A stretch of DNA of 64,000 nucleotides from Micropterix aruncella (lineage: Eukaryota; Arthropoda; Insecta; Lepidoptera; Micropterigidae): assembly GCA_944548615.1 (NCBI GenBank), contig OX155972.1, positions 1,347,854 through 1,411,853 of the forward strand. Reading direction: 5' to 3'. Shown here in pieces: positions 31,305 through 41,639 of the stretch. Every line of letters begins with the position of its first letter. Position 1 is the first letter of the stretch. Both the position numbers and the translations under genes were made by a program. The notes below the pieces were generated by a model. The model did no database searches. It was not told where the DNA came from and saw only the letters and a list, made by a program, of their open reading frames with translations.

Positions 31305-31543
31305 TAGTAGGATAGAATTTAAATTTCGAATGTCAATTTCGTAGATTTTTTTCCTACTTACTTGACAGTTATCGTTATATTTTAGATAATTCACGCTATA
31401 TCTTTATAAATTATAGCCTATATGTTATTATGATGTGTAAGCTATATTATTGTAAAGTTTCATCAAAATCCATTCAGTAGTTTTTGCGTGAAAGAGTAAC
31501 AAACATCCATACATACATACAAACTTTCGCGTTTATAATATTA
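31305..31543 (-). repeat. Helitron 5'-end segment (H-b, copy 1)
   Basis: About 240 bp equal to the 5' part of a Helitron: 'TAATATTATAAACGCGAAAG' at its right side, then 'aacactcttt'-type leader, 'ctgtcaagtaagtagg' and 'aaatttaaattctatcc'. It lacks a 3' end. It directly follows (minus-strand sense) the CTAG end of the 4.9-kb Helitron, whose 3' terminus is at 31544. Confidence 0.75.
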
Positions 31544-31789
31544 CTAGCTGACCCGGCGAACTTCGTACCGCCTAACAGTCAATGAATGTCGTGTTACAGA
31601 TTATCTGAACTCAATTTATGATTTTATTAAAGTAATCCAATTAATACAAAATAAATATTAAGTTCACTACTTTATTAAGATAATACCACATAAAGAAATA
31701 TAAAAGTGCAAAAATTAAATATACCAATCGCGTGTCAGCAAGACATGATTGAATTAAACTATTGTGCAGCATGGAATGCACTCGGTTTA

Positions 31790-31935
31790 ATTCTCTTCAT
31801 TGAAGCACCTTGTGATATACGACATTTTTTGTTTTTTTATCAGGCGCAAGAACAAATAAAGCGGATGATTTGCCGACACGTGAACATGCCACGTATAACT
31901 TACCATGGGAAAACACGGATTTACATTTTGTATGA
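31790..31935 (-). pseudogene. Second, decayed Helitron helicase C-terminus
   Basis: On the minus strand the sequence near 31925-31830 reads like the end of a Helitron helicase (a 'HGKLYVAC'-type block followed by 'APDKK'), with frame breaks. The main helicase of this element ends separately at 32737. This extra piece suggests that an older Helitron end was captured in the 3' region. Confidence 0.5.
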
Positions 31936-32560
31936 GAAAATGTTTTTCTTTTATTTTAATTTTTCACCAACTTTCCAATTTTTCTTTTTAAGTTATTCTG
32001 CTATTCGGGACGGAGACAAATACAACAAATCAAAAACCATAAAAATCGGTCCAACCGTTCTCGAGTTATAAGTGTTCGAACAAACCCGACTTTGTTTTAT
32101 ATATATAGATATACATATATAAAACAAATATGTATTGGATTTTTTTTTTCCTCAAAAAATAAAATGTTTGAGAAAATGTTTTTTCTTTTATTTAATTTTT
32201 TCGGAAAAATTTTTTTTTGGAAATAATATGTATGGTAATTGTTTTTCTTTTATTTTATTTTTTCGGTAATTTTCCAATGTTTTAGTAGTTATTATGCTAT
32301 TCGGGACGGAGACAAATACAAAAAAACAAAAACCATGAAAATCGGTCTATCCGTTCTCGAGTTATAACAAACGCGGTTTCACCCGCGTGGTGATGAAAAA
32401 TTGTGATAATGATGCTTTAAAGTATTTTATATTTTCGTTAATTTTTCAATGTTTTTATATTATTTTGCTATTCGGGGCGGAGACAAATCCAACAAATTAA
32501 AAATCATGAAAATCGGTCCATCCGTTCTCTAGTTATATATATGTGTTCGAACAACTATAT
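31900..32560 (-). repeat. Three diverged copies of a ~150-bp motif in a Helitron 3' region
   Basis: Blocks ending near 32075, 32370 and 32540 share 'gctattcgggacggagacaaat', 'aaaccatgaaaatcggtc' and 'ccgttctcgagttata', with T-rich stretches before them ('ttttcttttattttat'). Copies two and three are separated by 'gcggtttcacccgcgtggtgatg', which also occurs in H-a. Confidence 0.75.
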
Positions 32561-32736
32561 TGTTCGAACAACTATATATATGTATCTTCGAATAACTATA
32601 TTGTGAAATGTATGTAAATTGGAACTAAGTATTTTTTATGATGATCTCACTAATAGGTATTATACCCTATAGTTTGTAAGGATACATAGGTACGGATGTA
32701 TATGATGATTGATGATAATGCAAAAGTTATAGGTAG

Positions 32737-35700
32737 CTACTGCAATATACTCCTATAAACTATGTTTAACGATTTATTTAGGTCAGCATAAACATGCAGA
32801 TTTTGCGATTTAGAAATGCGTGAGCAAGCCACATATAGCTGGCCGTGGGAAAAACACGGCGTGCCCAAATGTATACCTGCTACCTTTAAGGTTTGACCTT
32901 GCGATTTGTTGATAGTCATTGAAAATGCAACTTTTAATGGGAACTGCAGGCGTTTAAAATTAAATGGTAAGTTATTGGGTATAATTGGGATACGTGACTT
33001 AAGAACATTGTTTCCCTTGGCTTCTCCAGTTAAGATTGTGGCCTTCACAATATGCCTTCCTAGTTCGGTGACTCGCAACCGAGTACCGTTGCATAATCTT
33101 GACGCGTCCAAGTTACGCATTAACAAAACGGGTACACCTACTTTTAATTCCAACTTATGTGATGGCACCCCAGATAACTCCAAAGAGTTTAGGAACTCCA
33201 CGGGGTAAGTCGTAGTGTCATCGGATGATATAACTGTGTCGATGCAGTTATACACTGATGTTTCGCTGGTTATTTCGTCCAAGATTTTTTATTTATTTTC
33301 GCAACAGTCTCATTTGTTGGTGCCAGTATGGTTCTTTCACACAACCAATTTTCGTCAAGAATATATTGTTGCAGATTTGGAAAAACTTGATTAATGAGTT
33401 CGTCTTCCGACTCCACGACATGGCAAAAGTGGTGTGTGAAAAGAACCATACCTTCTTGGTCGGTGTGTAGGTGGCCTTCACCAATTTCTATGAGTTTTTG
33501 AGCAAATGTTCCTGACTCGACATCGCTGAATAACTGGACTCGCATGTTAGTGGTAAGATAAAGCTTTTCAACTTTAGTCCACAGATATGATGCTTTCAGA
33601 CATGCATTAATCTCGTCTGCTGCAGTACCTCTCTCGATAACAGGTAAAGTCTGTCTGAAATCCCCTGCCAATAACACTACCACACCACCCATCAACTTTT
33701 TATTGCGTTGAATGTCTTGTATACAGAGATCAAGCGCCTCGATGGCGCGTTTGCGTGACATTGTGCGCTCGTCCCACACGATCAGCTTACATTGTTGCAA
33801 CAGGTCGCCGCGGGCACTGTTCTTACTGATGTTGCACGTTGGGGTTTCTTCCCTTGCCAGATTAAGAGGTAATTTAAAAACCGAGTGTGCCGTCCGTCCA
33901 CCGCTCAGTAATGTAGCAGCGATCCCAGAGGAAGCCACTGCTAATGCAACATTACGGTCTTTACGAATTTTTGCTAGAAGCAAATTAAGCAAAAATGTTT
34001 TTCCCGTACCCCCCGGGGCATCAAGAAAAAAAAGACCGCCTTCACCAAGCTCAACTCGTTGTAATATTTTGTTATAAATGTCTTTTTGCTCGGGTAGCAG
34101 GCGTGGCTCAGTTTCGCTTACCTGAGCATCTAATAAAGCGGTATCGTACCTTAGCTCTTTGATGACATCGGTCGACAGCTCTCCTCGACGCTGTGGTATG
34201 GGCATACCGAAGTCGGACAATTTCTTTCCGGAAATTGATATTATTTTGTCCTCTATAAGTCTCAGTGCTTCATTCAAACAAAGATTATTGTTGACTTGAT
34301 CCATCCTTTCAAATCTGTGCAAGATATCTTCTGATAATGAAGTTTTATACTTATCCCATAGTTGAAGAGGATTTGATAAACCGCAAGTGCATATCAATAT
34401 TGCCAATAGCTCCCTTATTTGCGAAGGAGAGCGACACAGCACGGCCTCTTCCATTGTGGCATCCCATTGGTTGTCATCTTCCAACAACCCCAACTTCTCA
34501 CACGCTTGTCGAAAAGTTTCAAGTTCTTGGCCGTCAACTGTTTTTAGATCCGAGAAGTTAGTGGGGCCCTGTATTACATTTAGCAGCATTCGCAAACAGT
34601 AACATTCGAAGTTACTAACGTGCACTGTGTAAATGCGCCCAAGAGCATCTCCTGCTTTCACACCTGGCCAGCCGTCGACAGATGTTCCTTGTAAACGACG
34701 TTTCCATTCTTTCAACGACACGTTCCAAGTATAGTAGCGGGGTACGTCAACATAAAGTAATGTTTTTGCAAATGCGTCATTTTGGCTAAGCAGGAAGAAT
34801 GCAGTTAGTGTCGTCTTAGGTGGTGCGGCCATTCTCTCTCTAAAATTGTTTTCAGTGAAATAAATCCGCTGGCCATTGAACAGATGTACCGCAAGATGAG
34901 TGACTGTTGGATGTCTCTCATGCAGAGGCAGACCCAAAATCCGCCACGCTGCTTCGTTACTACTAACATATCGACCGGTTCGAAATGTTTGCACCTCATC
35001 TCTCGGGTCAATGTGAACATTCCCTTGCTGTCGTATGTTAAAAATAGCCTGATCACTACTTTTGTTAATATATTTACAAATATATTTTATAGCCTGTACC
35101 GTATTGCAGAACTCTACATTTATATGGCAATTAAAAATCATGATGAGAAGAGGAGAATATGGTACTATCCAGCTATTGTCAACCAATACTTCCTGTGTTC
35201 CACCTCTGATTTTTTTAGTTATCGTACAGCCGCCATCTTCTGGTGCTCTACGCCTGTACAGAGGATAGCCCTTGTCGTTGGTTTGAGTATGTTTTAAAAG
35301 CGCCCTTGGATACTTTTTGGTACATTTGCCTTCCTTCATGCATGGTGATGACGGATTTAGTGCACCACAGGGACCGTGAATCATATTTATGGTCACAGAG
35401 CGTTCATAGAGCTTTCGATCAGTTTCGGCGTTGGGTATCTCTGCATTTATGACTTCATCAATTTGGTTAGGGCGTAATTTATCCATCAACCACAGCAGTA
35501 AGTGCACGTGAGGCAAGTCTCTTTTCTGCCACTCGATCGAGTACATGAAGCACTTCATATCACCAAATATTTTACCTTTTGCAAGTAGAGCAACTAAGTT
35601 TTGAACTTTTATTTTAAATACTCTGGCTGTTAAGTCATGTCTGTCCGTTGAATTTTGACCTGGAATTGAGCTCTTTGGTGATTTCTGGCCAGGCGGGATT

Positions 35701-36144
35701 ACATGTCATTGTAATGAACATATCAGGCCTCCCGTAGTTACGCACGTATGTGAACGCATCCTGGGTGTATTCGTGAAGATATCTCGGGCTATTTACAAAT
35801 GATGACGGGAGAATTACCATTTGACCCAAGTTATTTGGATCTAAATCCGCATCATTCCTTATCGCGTCTTGTAAATGTATATAATTTTCTGCGCTCAGTT
35901 TCGTTTGGTTCAAAGCAATAAACCTTAAGCGCTCACTCTCTACTTTGACGTGCATGTCCACCAAAAATTGATGTAGGAGAAGTCGACACCGAAGCAATAA
36001 ATTAAAATTGTTGCGTCGTACCATCATATGATAAGCATAAATGTCTGAAAGAAGGCCTTGTCGCACTCGGGAATCTCTGATCTGTCTATGTACGCTGGCG
36101 ACTTTTTCTACTCTTCCTAAAAAATACAATACCTGCTTATTCAA
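32737..36144 (-). pseudogene. Helitron Rep nuclease/Pif1-like helicase, two frameshifts
   Basis: Three consecutive pieces on the minus strand. 36144-35635 holds the Helitron N-terminal-like domain ('MMVRRNNFNLLLRCRLLLHQ', 'FITMTCNPAWPEI'). 35558-33270 carries the Rep HUH motif 'HVH' (35502-35510) and the two-Tyr motif 'YICKYINKSSD' (about 35063-35089). The helicase follows: Walker A 'APGGTGKTF' (about 34000-34020), Walker B 'LIVWDERT' (about 33765-33787), 'AGDFRQTLPVI' and 'LTTNMRV'. 33282-32737 gives the C-terminus ('INKSQGQTLKVAGIHLG', 'FSHGQLYVACSR'). One small indel near 35640 and one in an A-run near 33285 separate the pieces. Compared with the frame at 62691, about 300-340 N-terminal residues including the zinc-binding region are missing. 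Rep would nick and join the element ends and the helicase would unwind it. Confidence 0.9.
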
Positions 36145-36470
36145 TGAAAATTACAGCAACATACTAATTAATAGTCAAAAAATAATTCTAATCTGCTAAT
36201 TGTGAAACGAAATCACGCTTTTTACCTATGCAATGGAGATAAAAACGAAGTAATTTCTATAATTACCTACTAACCACAAACAAATTACGCTTTCGTTGTT
36301 TTATTGTAAGTAATAATTAATTTACGATTACGATGATAACATTAATTACGGACACATTATGAACACAGCTGTCAATGACGTCGCCATAGTAACGTCACGC
36401 AATCGTCGCCATAGTAACGTCGCGCAATCGTTACAAACTTTCGCGTTTATATTATTAGTAGGAAGTAGGA

Positions 36471-36739
36471 TTGTTGAGAAAATTTTCAAAATATATGTTG
36501 ACGCTTAGAATTTAAATTTCGAATATCAATTTCTTAGATTTTTCCTACTTACTTGACAGTTATCGTTATATTGTAGATAATTCACACTATATCTTTATAA
36601 ATTATAGCCTATGTGTTATTCTGATGTGTAAACTATATTATTGTAAAATTTCATCAAAGTCCATTCAGTAGTTTTTGCGTGAAAGAGTAACAAACATCCA
36701 GACATACATACAAACATTCGCGTTTATAATAGTATAGGA
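36471..36739 (-). repeat. Helitron 5'-end segment (H-b, copy 2)
   Basis: Same segment as 31305-31543, a little longer (an extra 'ttgttgagaaaattttcaaaa' block). Its 5' end reads TCCTATACTATTATAAACGC starting at 36739, which touches the CTAG end of the next Helitron (36740) with no base between them. Confidence 0.8.
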
Positions 36740-36929
36740 CTAGATGACCCGGTGAACTTCGTACCACCTAAAATTTATTTCATTGTAACTCTTCATAAGC
36801 GTTTATTAATCTTAACGAACCTTCCAAATCTAATTCATTGAAATCTATAGTATGGCCGAATAATGTACGGGTTGTGTTTCGTTTGGTGATTAAATGAAAG
36901 ACGTTTGTGATTGAAATAAATTCAATGTA

Positions 36930-37800
36930 TTTAATTTACATTATAATATATAAATGCAGTTCAAATTCAATACAAAACATTCTGGTAAAATATGTTTTTC
37001 GTTTTGTTTTCCGGCGCGTAAATAAACAAAAATGATGGATTTCCGACCGATGGCCTGGCGAACACGGGACATACAGTTGTCCATGCGCGAAATACGGAAA
37101 TTCCAAGTTAATTCCGCAAACTTCCAACACGCGTGATTTGTCATGGTGAAGGCCAGACGCACGGGGAATCTAAATTCCGCTTTCCAGAATTACCAAGTGT
37201 ACAACTGTAGATTGTCTTTCGTATGTCGCAAAGGAAAAGATGCCCCAAATCGCCTCGTTGCTGCTGACATAGCGACACGTCTGATACTGAGATACACCTC
37301 GTTTGAGTTCCTCACAGCGAAAACAGCTATAACGCTTTATTTTACGTATTTGCATATGTAATTTATCGAGTTGATGAAGTTGCAGTATTCCACATTGATT
37401 TGCGCTTTAAAAGCCTTGGACAATAAAGCACAATCTAACGATTGACCACATTTACATCTTGCCCTTTGACCTTCACAACTGCAGATCGCCCATTGTCCGC
37501 AACTGATCGGCGACGATACAATGGAAATCCGTCATTGCCTGTGATAGTGTTAGCAATCGGGTCTCTCGGGTAACGCCTGGAACAATTACTATCGAGCATA
37601 CAGGGTTATAAACTTAGCGAAGTCCATAGATCATATTCTTAGGCACCACTGCAAGCAATTTCGGATTAATAGCTTCATCTTGTATTTCGGCCGAGATGAT
37701 GGAATCATCTTACATCAGTGCGGTTTGCACATGAAGTAGCTTGCTGTACATTTGATTGACTTTGTCGACCTACGTTATCTCTTCTTCTCGACATTGTAAT
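36930..37800 (-). pseudogene. Helitron Rep/helicase, internally deleted (H-d)
   Basis: From about 37800 down on the minus strand: Rep-domain pieces ('GNDGFPLYRRRS'-like near 37530, then a Tyr-motif region near 37400) and 'YVSSNEAIWGIFSFATYERQ' (about 37270). The frame then jumps directly to the helicase C-terminus ('MRLAFTMTNHA' and 'GINLEFPYFAHGQLYVPCS', about 37160-37060). All ATPase motifs are missing, so only ends of the original protein remain. Several stops and frame changes are present. Confidence 0.75.
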
Positions 37801-38084
37801 GAACACTATAAAACGACACGGAATTGTTTTCACGCTCACTCACTCGATCTAGATTTCCATGAGGTCTTTACAGTATTGAAATCCCCAAACTAAGTCTAAA
37901 TTCGTGGTTATGCCATAAAAGAAACGTTTGTGTCACCCCAAGACTTTCCTGTCAAGTAGCCAGGAACGTAATTCATCTGAATATTAATATCATTAATCCT
38001 ACAACAACAACCCCCCCCCCCCCCCCCACCCCCAACCTAACGACACCCTTTAAAACTCGAAACTCGAAATCGAAATGGACTTTG

Positions 38085-38855
38085 ACTTTGACTTCGACTT
38101 TTCCGAGTTTTTCTTCTTTTTCGACTTTTTTACTTTCTCGACTTTTTTGACTTTTCGATTTTTTCGACTCTTTTGGCTTTTTCGACTTTTTCAACTTTTT
38201 CTACTTTTTCCAACTTATTCGACTTTTTTAACTTTTGCGACTTTTTTACTTTTTCGACTTTTTTTGACTTTTCAGACTTTTTTTACTTTTACGACTTTTC
38301 GACTTTTTAAACTATTTGACTTTTGCGACTTTTTCAACTTTATCGACTTTTTCGTTTTCTTTTTACTTTTTCGACTTTGTTTACTTTTTTGTTTTTTTTT
38401 TACTTTCTTGAATTATTACTTTTCGACTTTTTCGCCTTGTTCGACTTTTTTTGACTTTTTCGGCTTTTTCGACTTTTTTGACTTTTTCGACCTTTTCGAC
38501 TTTTTTGACTTTTCCGACTTTTTCGACCTTTTCGACTTTTTCGACTTTATCGACTTTTCGACTTTTTTTACTTTATTGAACTTTATTGACTCTTTTGACT
38601 TTTTTGTCTTTCGACTTTTTTGACTTTTTCGCTTTGTTCGACTTTTTTGAATTTTTCGGCTTTTTCGACCTTTTCGACTTTTTCGACTTTTCCGACTTTT
38701 CCGAATTTACGACTTTTTCGACTTTTTTCGCTTTATCGACTTTTTCGACTTTTTTGACTTTACTGACTTTTGCGACTTTTCCGCCTTCTTGGACTTTTTG
38801 GACTTTTTTGACTTTCGCTTTTTTTGACTTTTCGACTTTTTGAAATTTTGCACAT
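38085..38855 (-). repeat. 9-bp minisatellite (gtcgaaaaa)n inside Helitron H-d
   Basis: About 770 bp of the same 9-base unit as 27905-28440, seen here as its complement (tttttcgac). It is flanked on the left by a poly-C run (about 38011-38027) and mixed 'gactttgacttcgac', mirroring the order in H-e. The apparent long Phe/Asp/Leu-rich frame is a by-product of the repeat. Confidence 0.95.
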
Positions 38856-39122
38856 TGTACGGAATGAATAACAGTTATGGATAGCGCAGCTGTCAAACAA
38901 TACGATCGCCGCGATAGCCATCTAGAAAGTGGCCAATGTTCCCAAAATGACCAATTTCGATTTTTTCGAGTTTCAGTTGTTTCTTTGAGTTTTCCTAAAT
39001 ATTTTTTTTTGTAAACCACCCCTGAATCAAGGCAAAGAAAATAAAAGAAAAATAATTGAAATCGGTCGAGTCATTTCCGAGATCCTGCGAGACTAACGCA
39101 CGGCGATTCATTTTTATATATA

Positions 39123-39384
39123 AGATTAGTAGGAAGTAGGATAGTAGGATAGAATTTAAATTTCGAATGTCAATTTCGTAGATTTTTTTCCTACTTACTT
39201 GACAGTTGTCGTTATATTTTAGAAAATTCACGCTATATCTTTATAAATTATAGCCTATGTGTTATTCTGATGTGTAAGCTATATTATTGTAAAGTTTCAT
39301 CAAAATCCATTCAGTAGTTATTGCGTGAAAGAGTAACAAACATCCATACATACATACAAATTTTCGCGTTTATAATAAAAAAAA
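39123..39384 (-). repeat. Helitron 5'-end segment (H-b, copy 3)
   Basis: Third copy of the H-b segment ('cgcgaaaatttgtatgtatg', 'actgtcaagtaagtagg', 'aatttaaattctatcctac'). It lies immediately upstream (minus-strand sense) of the 5' end of H-d at 'TCCTACTAATCTTATATATA'. Confidence 0.75.
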
Positions 39385-39896
39385 AAATTATAATAATAAT
39401 AATAATGCTTTATTTAAGAAAAAGTAGTACAAAAATTATGTCCTTAAAACTACCCAACTAGGTTAATGCCCGTACTAGGGTAGATTCTTTTCTTTTAAAT
39501 TAAGATGCGCACGTAATTTTATACTGCAATTATAGAACTATGGTATATAATATATAATATTCTCATTTATATATAAATATATACATTTACCTACTTGTAT
39601 TATTTACATACTATTATTCTTTACATACATTTGCATTTACGTACATGTATTTATAATTGATTAAATTGATAACGTCGTTTTAAACGAGGATATGTGTAAT
39701 AATTTCAGCTACCTTTTCCCTGCCGGTCTCAAACAGCCACAAAGTAAGTTTTCCCTTTTTCATATGTAAGCTTTTGCATTTTTTTAACTTATCCTGAAAG
39801 TAATTGTGGAGTTTAGGAGCTACACAACTAAAGTGCCTTTGCGCAAATTTAGTTTTGATTTTTTTAATTAGGTGTTTTTCTGACGCGCAACCTCTA
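39385..39896 (-). pseudogene. LINE C-terminal part, left half (split by mariner)
   Basis: Minus strand: coding 'RGCASEKHLIKKIKTKFAQR', 'APKLHNYFQDKLKKC' and 'LTLWLFETGREKVAEII' to a stop near 39680. A 3' UTR and a tail of (TTA)n plus a T/A run follow at 39371-39410. The frame continues without loss from the piece at 41293-41475 once the mariner is removed, so both are one LINE. The motif style is Jockey/CR1-like. The catalytic domain is absent. Confidence 0.65.
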
Positions 39897-39926
39897 CAGG
39901 GTCCGCCATGTAACGTTTTTTTTTTC
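39897..39926 (+). repeat. Mariner left terminal inverted repeat
   Basis: 'cagggtccgccatgtaacg' then a T-run. It pairs with the right TIR at 41261-41290 with a few mismatches (the outermost base is C here and T on the other end). Confidence 0.85.
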
Positions 39927-39987
39927 AACTAGTGCTTATTTCGTGTATGGCAACACTTACCTCATGTCTGATTTGACAGATAATTAT

Positions 39988-40070
39988 AGGTTAGCTCTAA
40001 AATATTGCCTGCAGGCAATAAGCTCGCCTTTTCTTAAGAATAAAGAGTTTTTTTATTTATTTATTTATTT
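39988..40070 (+). mobile_element. 5'-truncated LINE 3' end inserted in the mariner
   Basis: Matches 27169-27245 ('aggttagctctaaaatatt', 'gcaggcaataagctcgc', 'taaagag') and ends in a (TTTA)n tail. It is flanked by the 7-bp direct repeat ATAATTA (39980-39986 and 40071-40077), a target-site duplication. It contains the perfect palindrome ATTGCCTGCAGGCAAT. Confidence 0.8.
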
Positions 40071-40101
40071 ATAATTAGTTTTATCCTTCCGCTGAACGAA
40101 T

Positions 40102-41186
40102 ATGGTTGTGTATAGGCTTGAACAACGCTGGGAAATCTTGCGACATTACTTTGAAAATCATGGTAATGTTGCGGAATGTGTGCGAAAATTGCGTACGGAT
40201 TTTGGAAGAAGAGAAGCACCGTCAGCTCCGTATGTTCGTTACCTTGTGAAAAAAGTGAAAGAAACTGGCATCCTCATCGATAAACCAACGCGTGAAAAGC
40301 CAAAAACATTGCGTACACCCGAGAATATTGCTGCTGTGGCCGAAAGTGTGCGTGAATCGCCATCAACATCAGTTCACCGTCGTTCTCAACAATTGGACAT
40401 TTCGCAGACATCATTGAGACGAATTTTGCGTAAAGACCTTGGTATGACGCCGTACAAAGTCCAATTGGTTCAGGAGTTGAAGCCAACTGACCATCCAATG
40501 CGTTTTCGCTTCGCTAAGTGGGCCTGCGATCGACTTGCAGAAGATGCGGATTTTGCCAAAAAAATCATCTTTTCAGATGAAGCTCATTTCCATCTCGGCG
40601 GGTATGTAAACAAGCAGAATTGTCGCATTTGGGGCACAGAAAACCCGCACGCATTCATTGAAAAGCCGGCGCACCCAAAACGAGTCACTGTTTGGTGCGG
40701 ATTTTGGTCCAGAGGCATAATTGGGCAATTTTCTTCGAAAATGAGCAAGGAGTGACCGTTACCGTCAATGGCGATCGTTATCGGGCCATGTTGAACGAAT
40801 TTTTGTTCACAGAAATTGAAGAGGAGGATATTGGAAACATTTGGTTTCAACAGGACGGCGCTACGTGCCACACAGCCAACGCTACACTTGATGTTTTGCG
40901 CCCTGTTTTTGAAAATCGCATTATCAGCCGCAGAGCTGATGTCGTTTGGCCACCTCGGAGCTGCGATTTGACACCGTTGGACTACTTTTTGTGGGGTGCC
41001 GTCAAAGATAAGTGTTACGCCGACAAACCAGAGACAATTGACGCTTTAAAGGACAATATTCGTGAAGCCATTGGTGAAATACAGCTGCACACAATCGATA
41101 ATGTACTTAAAAATTGGACCCATCGTGTAGGCTACTTCATGGCCAGCCGAGGCAGCCATTTGAATGAAATTATTTTCCATCATTAA
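40102..41186 (+). pseudogene. Mariner DD41D transposase, one frameshift
   Basis: The first frame (40102-40755, 217 codons) has a helix-turn-helix N-terminus and the catalytic block 'KKIIFSDEAHFHLGGYV' with the first Asp. Near 40733 a T-run ('caattttcttcg') appears one base short. The protein continues in the next frame to the stop at 41186: 'GNIWFQQDGATCHTANAT' has the second Asp and 'PPRSCDLTPLDYFLWG' the third. Counting residues between the second and third Asp gives 41, placing it with DD41D (rosa-like) mariners rather than DD34D. All three catalytic Asp are present. The C-terminus 'ASRGSHLNEIIFHH' looks complete. One base therefore separates this from an open frame. Confidence 0.92.
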
Positions 41187-41260
41187 CCGGAGGGATTGTA
41201 CTTTCAAATAAAAAAAGAAATTTGAAAAAATATTCAGTAGTTTTTTTTATATAGCATTTT

Positions 41261-41290
41261 CAAAAAAAAAAAGTTATTTGGCGGACCCTA
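41261..41290 (-). repeat. Mariner right terminal inverted repeat
   Basis: 'aaaaaaaaaaagttatttggcggaccc' region. Its complement reads GGGTCCGCCAAATAAC followed by a T-run, matching the left TIR. A TA dinucleotide follows. Confidence 0.85.
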
Positions 41291-41292
41291 TA

Positions 41293-41475
41293 GTTAGAAT
41301 CTTGTGGTCAGTGATGTTGTGTGTGTGCGGATTGTTGAGATAATAAAGTAGGGTTACTTTTGCATAAATCTGTCTAACATCCAAAAGTCTCAGCTCTTTT
41401 AGTAGTTCGTTGGTTGGATATCGATGTGGCTTTCTGGACATAACCCTCAGGAGAGCTGTAGAATGTGTAATATTA
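41293..41475 (-). pseudogene. LINE C-terminal part, right half (split by mariner)
   Basis: Minus strand: 'ALLRVMSRKPHRYPTNELL', then 'KELRLLDVRQIYAKVTLLYY'. This is the conserved thumb/connection region downstream of the RT in Jockey/CR1-type LINEs. It reads on in the same sense into 39896-39680 beyond the mariner. It starts abruptly near 41475, so the copy is 5' truncated. Confidence 0.75.
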
Positions 41476-41639
41476 GTAGGATGTTTGTTTAAAATCAGAA
41501 ACTGATATACAAAAAGATTGTAAAAATTAATATAATTAGAATATTATATATACTTATTTTTTTTCTAAAATGCTGGAGCGGTTTTCGTCTTTTAGTTAAA
41601 TAAAAATTCTTGTCTCAAACGGTTTGCTGGTTTTCTATG

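Larger units (their letters stand above)
31544..36470 (-). mobile_element. Large Helitron (H-c), 4.9 kb, nearly coding-complete
   Basis: Minus strand: 5' end TCCTACTTCCTACTAATAAT at 36470 (A before it), followed by 'cgcgaaagtttgtaacgatt' and the repeated 'gacgttactatggcgacg'. The coding region is 36144-32737. The 3' end is 'GGCGGTACGAAGTTCGCC' plus 'GGGTCAGCTAG' at 31544, followed by T. Termini and the A|T context are those of Helitrons. Between the helicase stop and the 3' end lie three copies of a roughly 150-bp motif and a second, decayed helicase C-terminus. Confidence 0.85.
36740..39122 (-). mobile_element. Degenerate Helitron with internal minisatellite (H-d)
   Basis: Minus strand: 5' region 'gaatcgccgtgcgttagtct' (about 39105), then the 9-bp minisatellite (38855-38085), a poly-G tract, a Rep remnant and a helicase C-terminus. 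The 3' end is 'GGTACGAAGTTCACCGGG' plus 'TCATCTAG' at 36740. It is closely related to H-e at 27625-30160 but in the opposite orientation. Its helicase is deleted between the Rep region and the C-terminus. Confidence 0.8.
39897..41290 (+). mobile_element. Mariner (DD41D) transposon with nested LINE tail
   Basis: TIRs: left 'CAGGGTCCGCCATGTAACG' plus T-run from 39897; right end 'gttatttggcggaccc' to 41290. TA dinucleotides flank both sides (39895-39896 and 41291-41292). It is inserted in a minus-strand LINE. Its 5' untranslated region holds an 83-bp LINE 3' end (39988-40070). Without that insertion the element is about 1.3 kb, a normal mariner size. Confidence 0.92.

Noticed and set aside
31706..32071. 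121-codon plus-strand frame in the H-c 3' region
   Set aside because: Lies opposite a decayed helicase C-terminus and T-rich repeat blocks; no motif of its own.
32906..35452. Plus-strand frames opposite the Helitron helicase
   Set aside because: Minus-strand frame shows the full set of Rep and helicase motifs; these are shadows.
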